Below are positions 11,637-29,547 of a stretch of 59,821 nt of DNA, one piece after another. The position numbers and the translations under genes were made by a program. How positions within the stretch are numbered: the first letter of the stretch is position 1; each line of letters starts with the position of its first letter. The notes under the pieces are model-generated. The model searched no databases. It had not been told where the DNA came from and saw nothing but the letters and a program-made list of their open reading frames with translations. This DNA is from Ichthyophonus hoferi (Eukaryota; Opisthokonta; Ichthyosporea; Ichthyophonida; Ichthyophonidae), in NCBI GenBank assembly GCA_002751075.1, contig NAOQ01000023.1:143138-202958 (forward strand), read 5' to 3'.

Positions 11637-14600
11637 TAGTATGTATACATTATATCAATTAATATTAGATGATAGTATAGGCAAGGTTTCGTGAAACACT
11701 GTCTTGAATCCCTCCTTCCAATAGATAGTCACCATTGGTGCTACAAGGTTGATAATTCAATTAATTCATAGAAATCACTCGCGCTAAAAGCACACAACCA
11801 ATCAGATACCATATAAATATTGATAAATTAGTAATTGGTCGATTTGAATTCACTAGAACAGATGATGTTTGTCTTTGTAGCACTCGAGAGCCAATTAATT
11901 ATTTAAACATAGGCTCATCAGCCAGTTTCCACTAATTGAAACGAATTTATTCAAAACTAATTTTTAACCGAAATAAGCATAAATACAAGATTTCATATAA
12001 GAGTAAAGAGAACGGTTAAGTCAAGCATACAACTGCTCAACCATATAAAATTTTTTTAATACCAGTTGTAAAGAGTCATATTTTGGAATTTAATGTATAT
12101 TTATAGGTACTCATTATTTCAATAGTTTCTAAATAAGGTGAAGTACTTATCCAGATCCTTTACTAGTGGGCCAACTAGTCAAGCCTGAGGTTGCTTATTC
12201 TAATATTAACGATTCCGTAACCGTTTATCCGCAATTTTATTTGGATCTTAGTTTCCATATATAAAACACAATATTTGGTAAGAAGTTAAAGGCTTCTATA
12301 CCTCTTGATTTACAATTATCGAAAGCTTTAGCTTGTAGATCATCAGACCATAATCCTGAAATAGAACGAAGTATCACTAACTTTAGTTCTAAATCTAAGA
12401 GTACTCTAGGCACCGGTAGAATTATTAACCTTTTTTATATTAGGAGGCTATATATTGTGTTTGTGTTTGTCACACATCGCCCAGAGTAAACAATACTGTT
12501 GTCCTGTGAGTAATATTTTAATATCCCAAAGTTGTATATAAATCAGGCATTAATGGTTAGTGCTGATTTCTGGATCCTGGATCAGCAAGATACAAATGCT
12601 ACAAGTGGACCTAGATATTATCTCTTGGCATTAATTGTACAGGATAATAAGAAACATGATCAAATAATATAAAAATAGGAATTAACACCAAGGAAAAAAT
12701 ACTACATAAATGCTGTTGGTGCCAAACCAATTGGATCCATATTGGATCGAAACATTCCTTAAATTGAAAGGACCAGTCAAATCAATCCACTGACTTTAGT
12801 GAGCCGTTATCTATCATAAGCCTACAAAAAAATACTATACCCCAATAATAACACTTTTTCTATCACGCATTGTGGCTTGCCCTTTAATCTAACCACTAAA
12901 CTGACTTAGAGTTTTACCAGCATTGCAAAGTGCTCCTGAGTTGTTATAGCATTACTAATACTGCTAATATATCTTAGTTAAAGCCAATTTAAATATTAAG
13001 TAAACCTATGTAATTATTATTATTAACATTATTGTATATATTAAATATAATAGATTATAGAACACATCTATATAGGCGCTTTGACTTGACAATCTAAAGA
13101 AATGTACATCTCTAGGCTACGGATTACACATCCATTAAATAATCTAAATATGATCAAATAACTCAATTGTTGAAATGTGATCTCTTGATGACTAGTCCAA
13201 TTATAATTGGTTTTATTAAAAATCTCTGTCATTAGCCAATAACACTGTTGTTCTAAATATCACATTCGAAATCTCGGCTCCTCAATCTGGTGTTATCTAC
13301 TGATCTCGTGTTATGTATTCTACTCTACTGCCTATTAATTCACTTTAGTTTGAAATGGTTTTTATCTTGATGTACATGGGTGACTAAATGGTTATTATTC
13401 CTTGTATCTCTGTCAGTAGCTCGCTTGAAAAAAAAAAATCTCTACAATCTTTCTATCAAATATATCTAATAAATGGACTAATATTTTTATGTTTGCATTG
13501 TATACTACATAAATTTATTGTACTTGCAGACTTTGTTGAGAGAACCACCTCTAGACTGATAATTATAAATACACAAAAAATTGCAAATTTAAAACAACCA
13601 CGGATTTTATAAATAAATAGTGAATTACATAAGCGTAAAATTACTTATCTCGTTACTCCGAGCAATTGAAGAGTAGGAACAGAATTAAACATGTATAGCA
13701 AGGAAATTTCAGCTAAGACATTGAGGAGCGATAAGAGTTTGGTTTACAGAAAATATTTTAGATGATGAAATATTTAGTTGAAGAGTGGGAGTTTAGATGT
13801 TGATAACTAGCAGTTTTCCTGATGACTATTTATGCGCATTATTTAACCTATTTTTAACCGACGCATGTGAAAATACTTTTAAACTAACGCTAATAAATTA
13901 GCCTATATAATTTGCTAATACTTTACAATATATAGAAATACAAATAAATATTCATGTTTTATTTTGTATAATCAACTACACATGCATTATAATAAGCATT
14001 TTTATACTAACCATATTAAATCATTTGCATTAATTGGTCACTTTACAATTAATAGATTATGAAGAAAGTATTATAGTATAGTTTCAATATTTAGACATTA
14101 ATCTTCAGATTAGTTTTACGATATTCTAATCGGGAATAGATTTATATCGTTTTGCTATATAAGCATAATCATAATTAGAATATGATTGAAGTGTCTATAT
14201 AACATGTATGTCATCACATATAATCGTTATTAACTATATACATATTCATTTCTTACCTGTACTGAAATTTCCACATATAGCAAGTCTTATCAAAGTATGA
14301 GCAGCTTTGTAATTTGACACATATATACATCTAATAATAGACTTCTGTATTGTCATAATATACAGATATCTTATATCTTATACGTGGTTCATAATGACTT
14401 GTGGAGCCACCAGTCTCTTTTTATTGCATAGGTTATAGGAGGAGTATTAGAAAAAGTGGGTATATAAAAAAGTTGATGTTGGAGGTATTTAAACGTTTAG
14501 CCCAGATTTTACCTATTAAGTGATGCAGTTTTCATTGGGACTTAAAAAACGTATTAGGTGTTCACCTTGCTCTAAATAGAAAAGAATAACAAATATTAGA

Positions 14601-16354
14601 ACATTATTAAGTTCTCAAAGATTAGAATACAACATAGACCTGTAGGATAAAAATTGTTAAAGGATAGTTTGTCTAGTATGTTATTTTAAATCAAGTCTAT
14701 TGGGATCAAAATGAAGACTATCTGTTGTGATTAGAGTGGGTTGAGCTACACTTCCTTTTGATGAAAATTATCGTATATTTCATATACAAAAAGCTTTCCT
14801 ACATAAGCAATCAGAGGGGGCCAAGAAATTCAGAAACCAATATTTTGGGTTGAGTAAAATGATACAATTTCCTGTATATTCGCTCTGTAGTATGTCTCAT
14901 ATTCTAGTATGTTTCTTCATTCTCCAAGATACAATCATAAGTAGAGTTGCAGGAATCCAATGACAAAGAAGGCAAAAATACGTAATAGCCTGTGACGTAC
15001 ATACAAATATTGTAGTAATAATTTGTAAATGAGGTAATATTGTATATTACCAGGGTTACTATGAACTATTATGTACCAGGATATATATATTTATGGCACC
15101 CAACAGTAATGATTGTCCTAGTAAAACAGTAGGATAAATAAAGCATATTAAAGTATGAAAATAAGCAAACAAATAAGTGAAACATAATATGGGAAAATAC
15201 ATATTGACTAGAAACCAGTGTTGTATAGGATTTAAAGTTTAAACAATAAACTTATACGCCCTACTGTCTACCTAACCCAAAGTTAAAATTATGTGCCCCC
15301 CGTGTCGTTAAGATTTGCATCTAGGATAGATAAAAATATAAGTATGTTTTCTGAACTGAAAGGAAATGTATTCCTGAGCAACTGTGGTAGTGGCAACTGA
15401 AGAGCACTTTTACATTTTATATTTTATATATTATATTTTAATATTTTTAGGTTTTTTAGCAGTATCGATTGGGTTCTGTTTTATAAATGGCAATATTTAT
15501 TTATTACCATCAGTTAACCAGAAAATTTAATTTGCTCCCTTCACAATTGCACCAATAAATTCTAACCAATACAAAATAAGATCTATTAGAAAATCACTAA
15601 CAGTTACTTGAAATCGGCAATTCTATTCGTTTAACTACTGATCGAACTATGCAAGCGATTGTGAAAAATTGACCGCCGCAATTCATAACCGCTATTGTTT
15701 TATTTTTTTATTACGGATTGTAGTGTTTTGTTTAGGTTATGTTTTGATTCAATCCATCTGGTGTATCTAGTTTCAGACTTCAATCATCTTAATCGTAGTC
15801 CCACTTGCTCCAGTGCAAACGACTCTAATATTTAATTCTTAAGCAAGTTTAAATAAATAGGTACTTATATATATATATATTTTTTCCGTGCAGTCATGTT
15901 GGTTCGGGCTAACGGAAATGCTCATCATTGGTTTTCGTTCCCCCTTGGCTCACAGGCCAATTCGCATCTTTTTGGAGGTTTAAACCATTTTTAGTCATAT
16001 ATGTGTGTTATGGTCAACAGCTTACACCGAAGGTCTACTATTGAGGATCTACCAACACAAGCACCCACTCATAATAACATAATAACACAATAACACAATA
16101 CACTGCACTGGTTTCTTTTGATAAGCACATGTTGCTGTTCTTTACCTGATACTCTCTTCCATCTCATTTTAATTTTAATTTTTGTATCTTGCATCCATGC
16201 AATGAAGACCGAAAGTGTTTGTCGTATATTTGGTGCTGTCACTTCTACCTAATTATGTTGCTACGTTTATTTCTTTTGGCATATATTTCGTTGCACTTTA
16301 TATGAGCCTTACTGTGCAACTGGGTTATTGTAGGTCAAATACACAAATACAAAT
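11637..16354. other. 4.7-kb intergenic region, no gene seen
   Basis: AT-rich, with no exon passing both a splice-signal and a composition check. The last 500 bases (about 15,860-16,354) are less AT-rich and probably hold the promoter and 5' UTR of the PP1 gene. Confidence 0.45.
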
Positions 16355-20920
<4,566 letters not shown>

Positions 20921-21869
20921 GCATCTAAAAAAAGGGAATATGATTTGAGAAGGTCCAAAGTAGCATGGCCAATCACTCGCAAGCCTGACCCATGTGATAG
21001 TTGGATAGTATGTACGGTTTCTACATAAATCACCCAGTGCTGCCTTCATCATCTCATTACCTGACCATCTAGACACTGTGTTGTTTTTTATGTCAGATTG
21101 CTTAATGAAATTCAGAACTTTTTCAGTTTTCACCTATCATGAATTCTGGTATGTTTTATGGTCTATACACTATTCTTGTTTGATGTCAAACGGGAAAATC
21201 TTGCCACTGCCATCTATCTATATTTAGCGCGTACCACCACAGTAAATAGAACTATATTCTGTATTAACTAGGTTTCTGCATACATATTTTTTAGCACTTG
21301 GTTTGTTTATAGTTTCTTAGTTACACTGAAATCATACTGTTTACGATTATCATATAGTGTCTATTGACACAATAGGTTATGGAGACAAGCGTGCCTATAT
21401 GTATGTGGTCAGAGAGTCAAAGGATCTAACGGGCATGGGATGAGTGCCATCTCCCTGGCGGAGTATATAAACGTATTGGTTATTAAAATTGTGCGATCGA
21501 AACTAATTTTAATAACTTATTTGAACCCTGGGCTAAGGTCACTCTCTATTCGAAATTAGTTATTTAAATTTAAATCCATGATTTTTATTTAATCGTAGAT
21601 TATGAAGGATAATGCAAAGTCCATTATACTTGGTAATTATGTATCCTTATATTGTAGTCATTAACTTAACATAATATAACAGACTTGAATAGGCACTTCG
21701 TAAATATCAGTATCTCCCAATCACAAACTTAACTTATGCTACCAACTTTCGATCGCTAAGCCTAGTTATTCTAACTGCCGCTGACGAACGTTACTTTATT
21801 CAAATTTTGCGATGGGACTGTAAATCTACAATTAGAATATTGATGTATCAAATGATTTGTTCTTAACAA
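20921..21869. other. PP1 3' flank
   Basis: Probably the 3' UTR and spacer of the phosphatase gene. I see no coding exon, RNA gene or recognised repeat. Confidence 0.4.
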
Positions 21870-22140
21870 ACAGTAACCACTAGAACTACCACAGATTTTT
21901 ATAACAAAAGGTACTTCCTGTTTTAACAAAATTGCTGTTCCCATGGATTGGGAGAACAGAACGAGAGATTCGCTGTATTTTAGAACATTGAGTTGCTGCC
22001 TGTCCTCAATGGCCAGAGACTCGTCCTGTATGTAGCTGAGCTGCTTTGCAGTGGAAACGTGTTGGTCTATAATCCTATAGAAATATGTGGTAGCTCTCAT
22101 AGGGATCTCCAATTGGTTTGTGTATATTAATAGCCGCATG
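21870..22140 (-). repeat. Fragment related to the copia-fossil 5' region
   Basis: Read on the minus strand, about 22,100 down to 21,900 is clearly homologous to plus-strand 26,280-26,470, which covers the 5' LTR end and adjacent internal sequence of the copia fossil. The shared core includes words such as cccatggatngg and gagcgagagattngctgtat in opposite orientation. A second LTR-end-like word (actaccacagattt) sits at about 21,886 in plus orientation. This is a degraded fragment of the same repeat family. Confidence 0.6.
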
Positions 22141-22538
22141 CTATATAATTGATCAGATACAAAGTCTGAGACTCAAACTTGGATCTGTTAATGTATATGC
22201 ATACAAATGAACAAGATATACATTCAAGGATTAAATCCTCATCCGTCTCCATCAACCTATTCGGATGACCATGTAATCATGATAGATTTAATTAAATCGC
22301 TCATAACACATGTTACAAACACATGTTACAATGAGCAAGTAAAAGAAATCATGCAAAATTACAGACCTTTAGGTCACTATTGATTTAATATTATTACAGA
22401 CATATTTACACCAATAAGGGGTGACCCACAGATGGAAGTCTTTTCAACAAGTGAAGGCAAGTCGTACAAAATTACCAAATCAGTTAAAGCAGGACCAATA
22501 TCAAACCTGCACAATACTGTTTATACTATTTCAAGTGT

Positions 22539-22985
22539 TTAGCATCGGATAAATTGACGGAGAGACTTGGCATCCTTCCCACCGTAGTGAAGAAAAGTGT
22601 CATGGTGCATAACTTTCTTGTCCGCGGAAAGGTAGCGTTCCTCAGTAATAGTGAACTTGCCATCTTTTTCCTTAATGTCAGCCAGTAGCTTGCCATTTTC
22701 ATACCTGATGGCCCTAACCAGCTCAAAACCAATACCATCATCATGGTAAGTGGTGGCCTCTCCACCAAGCGTGAACTCAAGGGTCTTGTTGACGAAGGTA
22801 GTCAGGGTCTTTTCAATATACTTGTCACCCTTAACCTCAAGGTCTACAGTAATTGATAGGGCAACCAACATTTTGCGCTTGAAAAAGTTAACGCCACAGA
22901 GACTAAGATGGGCCTCTCCAAGATCGCCCGAGTTATTGCGATCAAGGGTATATCTACCAGTAAAATCTTCCACAGACGTCGCCAT
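22539..22985 (-). CDS. Fatty-acid-binding protein family (intracellular lipocalin-like)
   Basis: A single-exon gene of 148 residues. The N-terminal DFTGRYTLDRN and the helix-turn GVNFFKRKM resemble the FABP/CRABP opening (F-x-G-x-Y/W, then GVxxxxRK). A run of short alternating strands follows, including TLTTFVNKTLEFTLG, matching the beta-barrel pattern KSxxTFKNxExxFxLG. Family members are 125-150 residues and carry fatty acids or retinoids in the cytosol. The usual C-terminal R-x-Y element is not obvious, so ligand preference cannot be guessed. The ATG at 22985 is chosen because it lies just before the conserved start and about 50 bases after a TATA box. The lack of introns is unlike its multi-exon neighbours. 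Confidence 0.85.
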   Translation of the reverse strand: MATSVEDFTGRYTLDRNNSGDLGEAHLSLCGVNFFKRKMLVALSITVDLEVKGDKYIEKTLTTFVNKTLEFTLGGEATTYHDDGIGFELVRAIRYENGKLLADIKEKDGKFTITEERYLSADKKVMHHDTFLHYGGKDAKSLRQFIRC

Positions 22986-23036
22986 TCTCAATAATGTATT
23001 CTACAATTTTTTAATGATTGTAATTATGTTCAATTT

Positions 23037-23046
23037 CCCTTATATA
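23037..23046 (-). promoter_or_regulatory. TATA box of the FABP gene
   Basis: Read on the minus strand, the sequence gtatataaggg lies about 52-61 bases upstream of the FABP start codon. An ATTGG (inverted CCAAT) word sits a few bases further upstream. Spacing allows a short 5' UTR. Confidence 0.55.
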
Positions 23047-23734
23047 CTATCCAATCTTCGTATGAAGACCCAAAATCCCAGTTGAAATAGGAGTAGTTAA
23101 CCCGATTTAGATCCATACATAAAGAGCAACATAGATCTGCAAATGCAAAATTGTAATCAGTATGGCTAACTGAATTACTTATTTCATTAAGACGTTTATA
23201 ATAACAATAGTTCCATTGCATCCAGGACCACAATAATTATGTTTATTAATTCACCATATTGATTCTCTTAAAATAAATGCATACTTATGCTTCAGGTATT
23301 TGCCTATATACCTTCTTTCCTGATCGATTTCTTGTTATAGTAAGCGGGCACTGGTCCATAAACTCAATGCCTTTAGATTTGATTGATCAAGGACCTTGCT
23401 ATATCGTATCTTCCCATATTAGAGCTAGAGGCAATTAATATGCATTGTTAAATATTTCATACTGTATCTTGTCTACCAGATAAGATGCATTAACTCATAC
23501 AGCTTCAATCTCTGTGCCTTCTACCAACAGAAATTAGGGCACCGCCAAAACTAAATACTCGACAAATCTTTAATCAGTTGCGGGCTTTTCTTCCTCCTTT
23601 AATTTTTTAATGACTATGATGTCACAACTCTATCTGAGGAGAATTTATAAATACCCACAAATGCATATCTGTAACATTTCTTTTGCATTGCTGATGCCAA
23701 TATGAATATTATCAGTTCCATTTTATTTATGAAG

Positions 23735-24192
23735 GGTGATCTATAAGATCGAGGTGCTCTACCAAGGAGCTGTCAAGATAAACAAGATTAACCTAATGCT
23801 GGAGTTGATTGACAATCGCCTGCGATCCGATGAAACGGCCTGGACATATATAGATATATTGACCGCCGTTATGTAGATCTAAACCATGGGAAACACTTTC
23901 AACCAAAGGAACAATGACGTATCACACGAGGCATTCATTATCCAATCATTTGACCTGTCTTGAAAGCCTTCAGCATATTTATATCAGCTAAATATGGTAT
24001 AGCTTATATGTACCGTGCAACCTATATAGTGGAAACTAACAATCCCCATAGACATTAGTTAGCTAATATCAACTTGAATAGAGTATGTAAGCTAAGCCCA
24101 GATTAGGTTTGTGCAGGCATTTTATTCAATTAAATGTGGTAGATGAAGTTATCTAAGTAGATAGGCTATATATCAGTTCAGTCTAAGGGTGC
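23735..24192 (+). repeat. Dispersed repeat family R1, copy 1
   Basis: About 450 bp aligned end to end with the reverse complement of 51,438-51,872, at clearly recognisable but diverged identity. A shorter third copy is at 52,201-52,345. All end in gcaccnttag / ctaagggtgc-type sequence followed by tatatatcagtt. The first 130 bases share a readable reading frame with copy 2. No transposase or reverse transcriptase is seen. Confidence 0.75.
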
Positions 24193-24289
24193 TATATTTA
24201 GCAGATTTGATACACCCAATGAAGTAAATTATCTGATAGAGATATCTGTGATAATGGTCCAATCCCAAAATTTGGCATTGACTATATTG

Positions 24290-25150
24290 AGATAAATTTG
24301 GAAATTCGAGTGGTCCTCGGGGTCATCTGGGCTTTGTATTAGCCAATAAAAATATTTATGATTGGTCCCATTAAACACAGCTACAATTGGCACCCGTAGA
24401 AAAAAAAAGGGGGATTATAATAAGTAGATCAATGTTCGTGGCTCTATTAGTTAGTTGCATAATGATTTAATTATGTTGTGTTAACCCCAATAAATTAATT
24501 TGTCAATACATAATATGTGAGTAGTAACACCAATGAGGTAGCTAACTAAAGAGCCATTCTAGAAAGGATACATATTAGTATTGATAAAAGCCCATATCGA
24601 ATCGCCCCTAGCCGTTCGGCCCCGGCTACATACACACATACGGCCTCCTGGCAGGCAACATTACAAAGTTCTCGTAATACACGTAAAGCTTTGCCCAATG
24701 TATAGGAATATAAGAATCACGCCGTTCTTGTAATGTCTAGTCCACCGTTAGCACTCTCATACGATAATCAGTATTCAAATCTCACAAAAATCAGAGAACT
24801 GCGTACTGACATTTAATAGTGGCAATAGTTAGTATCTACCTAGTAATATATAGCACCTCTAACTGATTGTACACAGTGTGCCATAAGCACTATCGCACTT
24901 AAACAAACCAAATTAAGAATTCCTCCTTCAGTAATAGTTGACTATAATTGCAATAGACATGTAGAGACAGAGTCAGCATACACATCTCCTCCTACGTTGT
25001 CTTCCATAGAAAGTAAATCAAGTCAACTGGCTATTACTACTGTTAGTACAGAAATATCAACAATGATTCACAAAAACCAATTGGAGATCCTGAAGAACTG
25101 TGGACAAATTAATAGAACTCCCACAGAATCTTATATCAACTATATCGAAT
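24290..25150 (+). repeat. Diverged LTR-like copy
   Basis: Shares ordered words with the copia LTR at 25,447-26,304: ttgtaatgtctagtccaccgt, then a CAGAGAACTG word, then a closing stretch near 25,085-25,130 with ctcccacagaatct. Divergence is much higher than between the two LTRs of the nearby element. It is likely an older solo LTR of a related family, in the same orientation. Boundaries are approximate. Confidence 0.4.
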
Positions 25151-25446
25151 ATACACAAGCTTAACATGACCATAACAAAATATTATTGGTCAAGATTATA
25201 TTTAGCGCGTGCTACCAACCATTAGCAATAGCAATGCCTAGAATATATATTTTACTATACCACTATTAGTTTATTAATAATAATACTTTAAATTTTATAT
25301 GGATTTTGATTGGGTTCTTGAAAATTTTAAACTTGTATTTTAGATTAAATGATTTGATTAGATGCACGAGTTTAATCATCCTTGCGTAACCTTTGGTTTG
25401 CGTGCAGTACGTGATCCCCAGAGATGATTCTCCATTTATTCCTGTC

Positions 25447-26304
25447 TGTTACAAAATTGTTAACTGCGAATGAACACATAGTTTGGCCAAAACCCTGATA
25501 ACAAGTGGTAATGCAATGATCAGTCTTATTTTAGTTAATTGAATGTCATTCTCTATAAAGTAAATCAATCTGGTCAATACATAGTATACAGTATATGAAC
25601 ACTTGTACATCAATGAGGACTTTAGTTATTTCGCCATCTAATTAAGGACACAATAGTATTTGAGTATTGCAGTACGATTAGACAATTCTAGTGGTGAATT
25701 GGGTCAACCAATAATCATTTTTACAGTTTGACCCATTTACCATAATGAATATAATGAATACAATCATACTATACAGATGCTAACCACAATTGACACATGA
25801 TAAAGATCAGAAAAGTATAAATGAAAACAGAGAAAACACATAAAGGCCCCACCACTCACACATACGCGGCCCTTGGCACCTTTGCATTTAATTATATGGA
25901 TGTAATGATTACATCGTTATTGTAATTTCTAGTCCACCGTTGGCACTCATAAAATAATCAGGCCTCCAAACCTCTTGCTCATTCAAAAGTCAGAGATCTG
26001 CCTACTAACATTAAATATCGAAAATAGTTATTATTTACGTCATAATATAACACCATTTACTGATTGATTTCATGGTGCAATTTCCACAATAGCACCTAAT
26101 TCAATCAAAGCATCAATTCCCTCTGAATTAGAAAAGAGATATATTTACTACAACTAGCTACCTAGAAAGTCAGTATACATGCCTTCAATAGAACCTCTAC
26201 CACAACAACTGTATCTTAAGAACAGATTGTATAAAGTGGTTATTAATATATGCCAACTAATATGAGATCCCAGAGACTGTGAATACGTCATTAAAACTAC
26301 CACA
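25447..26304 (+). repeat. 5' LTR of the copia fossil
   Basis: Begins tgttac and ends approximately at ctaccaca, a TG...CA structure. The few bases after the CA (gatttctta) are also shared by the 3' copy, so the exact end is uncertain. It aligns with 28,164-28,620 plus 29,142-29,547. Confidence 0.7.
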
Positions 26305-28163
26305 GATTTCTTAGTAGGGTTATAGGCCAGCTCGCTTTCACTGCAAAGCAACTCATCTACACACAGGAAAACAAGGCCCTGGCCCCTAAGGAGAGGCAGT
26401 AACTCCATATCCTCCAATACAGCAAATCTCTCGCTCCATTCCCCCCATCCATGGGAACAACAGTTTTGATAACACAGGAAACACCTTTTCTCAATCTCTT
26501 TGCACACCTCCATCTTTTGGAAGTTCTCTGAAAAGAACCTACTAGCACTACAGGCTTCAATGATTACCCAGGACATTCGTTGCTCAACACACTTAGCCAA
26601 AATATGAAAGATACGGATCAATCAGTGTTCAAGTATGAGTTCCTACCGCATGAGACTTTACTACCAGGGTCCCCAATCCTGAAAGTAGCTCATCTCCAAG
26701 ATAAGTACGCAATTCTAATCAGCAACATGAAGAAATTGTACTGAAATTACACGACACTAGTCAGCAACAAGAAGATAATTTAGTGAAACTACATCAAATG
26801 GTCACCCAGATCCCGCAAATATTGGCCGTCCTAAAGAGTTGATCAGCTACGATGCCCAGCCAACCATTTTCACAACTGTCACCACTTTTACAACTTGTTG
26901 CATCACTCTCTGCACAATGCATTCCATCCAAGGTACTCATTTTAAACCTCTTAATGGGGACTCATCTGAGGATTTCATTTGAGACTAGGAACACCCATCC
27001 CCTGTTCCTGCCTTATCAAATTGCTTCTACAAGCACTGATGTATTACGTTGCATTATCACCAGGTGCAACACCCTCTTTTTCAAATGGTAGTTTCTTTAT
27101 GTTATGCAAAGAAGCAATTCAAATTCATCAAACAAGATCCTTTCCAAGTTATGTGGACAAATATTCCTATAAAAGATGACCGCAGAAGGAGAACTGACTT
27201 CTCCTCCATCATCATTCCTAGACTCTATGGGGGAGATGAGTTCTACTCCAAAGTATCATCCTTTTCACCTCCTTCCACTGTCAATTTACAGCCTTAGTCA
27301 GGCCTCAAAGGTCTCCTTGAGTCAGTGGGAGAGAATGCAGCAGATTTGTCAGATGACAATAGTAATGATGAAGTGCCCATAAGGCAACAAATGGCTCATC
27401 AACATGCATGGGAGATATCCAAATATAAATCCTTGACAGCAAGAGGCAGCTTTACATAGGCTTCATTCACTTATAACTACCTTTTAATCAGAAGTTGGAT
27501 AAAAGCTATGATTTGTAGCATAGGGGTTGCAAAAAAAAAGAAAATGTGGACTATCACAGTATTTTGAGCCCTATGGGCCCATTTGTGAATATTAGATTCC
27601 AACTGAACATAACAGGATCTCATGGGCATGACCTAAAACAACTAGACGTAAAGGCTGCCTACCTCCATAGCTGCCTAGATGCATCCATATTTCTAGAGAA
27701 ACCATGGAATCAGACAAATGAGAAAACGTTTACAGGCCTGGACTCATCTGCCTCATAGGATATTTTGATGTGGATTTGCCAACAAAAAGATATAAGGACA
27801 TTGGGAGAGTAGTATTGAATGAGTGTAACACAAGCACCATAAATCTACACAGCAAGATGTATGTTCCCAAAAACACATGCCACATTGCCGTTCACTTTCG
27901 TTCCATCAGAGAAGCGGTAAGTGAAAATGAGATTGAAGTCAAGAGCATCTCATCCATAAATAAAGCTACTGAATGTTTGACCAAGCCAAGCCATTCAGAC
28001 CTAGACAATTCCAAACAGTCAACAAATCCCTGCACCTACAAATACAACCATGGGCAAAATGTACCTTTAACAGTGTCTGGGAAACGTCGGTATGGATGCA
28101 TTGCTAAGTTAACAATCTTACTTTTTCTTTTGGCTCTCCCCAACGTTTCAGCCAATGGGAAAG

Positions 28164-29547
28164 TGTTACAAAATCGTTAACTGTGAATGAACATGTAGTT
28201 TGGCCAAAACTCTGATAACAGGCAGTAATGCAATGATCAGTCTTATTTTAGTTATTTGAATACTGTACTATAATAAGTAGATCAATCTCGTCAATGCAGT
28301 ATATGAACACATTTACATCAATAAGCAAATTAGCTACTTTGCCATCTAAATAACAACACAATAGTATTCAAGTATCCAGTAAGATCAAGCAATTCTAGTG
28401 GGTCTCTGTGACCTATCATGAATTGGACTAGTCACCAATAATCTTTATAATCAGTCCCCTTTACAATAATGAATACAACTATACAGGTGTTAACCGCAAT
28501 TGACATGCATGATAAAGATTGTAAAAGTTTAAATGAAAACGAAAATAACCAATAAAGCCCCCCGCCACTCACACTTACTCCGCCCCGGGCACCTTTACAT
28601 TTAAATAAATGTATGTATAACAATTGGTGTTGGTTCTAGTAACTTGTCCATAGCCTTTGGAGTTACCAATTTGGTGTTGTATAATAGGACTATATATAAA
28701 AATATGTTAGGAATAATAAATAGATACAGGCGTGTATCTGTTACTTATATTCGTATTTGCCTGAAGCCACATATTTATAAGCAGCAGGCTCCCGGCATAT
28801 GTATGAGTAGCTTCCCCACATATGTGTGAGCAGGCTCTTTATTATTGACTTTTGTTTTCTTTCATATTTCGTTTTATTGACAGTGCTAGCTTTTGGTTAA
28901 CACCAATGTAGCTAGGTTCAATAACTTAAATGGAGCCAGTCAAAAATATTCTTATTGGCTAATATAACTCATGAAAGGTTGCAAAGACCCACTAGAATTT
29001 CTGATCCTATTTTAATAAGGCTATACTGGTGTTTCCTTATTTGAGTGGCTGATTAGCTCTAATGTAAGTAAGTACATACAAACTATGTTTCAACAAATCA
29101 AATTGAACTATATGTTCATTTAAATTAACAATTTTATAACAGGATGTAGTAATTACATCATTATTGTAATGTTTAGTTCACCATTGGCACTCACATACAA
29201 TAATTAATGTCCAAATCTCTCACTCGTCCAAGGTCAGAGAATTGCCCACTAACATTAAATAGTGACAATGGTGATTATTTACATTATAATATAGCACTAC
29301 TTACTGATCAATCTCATTGCACAATTTCCACATTAGCACCCAAGTGAATCAAAGCATTGATTCTTTCTGAATTAAAACAGAGATAATATTTACTGCAGCT
29401 ACCTGCCTAGAGAGTCAGTATACATGCCTTCAATAAACATTCTACCACAACAACTGTATCTTAAGAACAGATTGGATCAAGTGGCTCTTAATATATGCCA
29501 ACCAATGAGATCACAAAGACTATGGACACGTCACTAGAATTACCACC
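28164..29547 (+). repeat. 3' LTR of the copia fossil, split by an insertion
   Basis: Matches the 5' LTR in two blocks, 28,164-28,620 and 29,142-29,547. The intervening half kilobase is not part of the LTR. Confidence 0.7.
28620..29141 (-). repeat. Inverted LTR-like fragment nested in the 3' LTR
   Basis: Reads as the reverse complement of the 5' half of the LTR: the block gacccactagaatt at about 29,000 and the closing stretch near 29,115-29,141 mirror the LTR start. It therefore inserted into, or recombined with, the 3' LTR in opposite orientation. Confidence 0.6.

Larger units (their letters stand above)
25447..29547 (+). mobile_element. Ty1/copia LTR retrotransposon, fossil
   Basis: Two direct repeats starting tgttacaaaat (5' LTR about 25,447-26,304; 3' LTR from 28,164) bracket an internal region. 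A purine-rich tract (aatgggaaag) directly precedes the 3' LTR, as expected for a polypurine tract. Inside, near 27,640-27,705, is the copia reverse-transcriptase signature QLDVKAAYL. Near 27,850-28,000 is the RNase H C-terminal region, with the ending ATECLTKP and the adjacent IREAV block. The gag-side region is barely recognisable. The element is clearly broken in many places and most of pol is missing. The first 97 aligned LTR bases differ at about ten positions, so it is old. An inverted LTR-like fragment is inserted in the 3' LTR. Confidence 0.85.

Noticed and set aside
13388-13612. 74-codon frame in the 11.6-16.3 kb spacer
   Set aside because: Low-complexity hydrophobic translation of AT-rich DNA, with no splice context or family match.
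21771-22139. 122-codon open frame on the minus strand
   Set aside because: Falls in a repeat fragment and does not keep the frame seen in the homologous segment at 26.3-26.5 kb.
26154-26621. 155-codon open frame on the minus strand
   Set aside because: It lies antisense to the 5' part of the copia fossil, has no recognisable domain, and its similarity to 21.9-22.1 kb is explained by shared repeat DNA.
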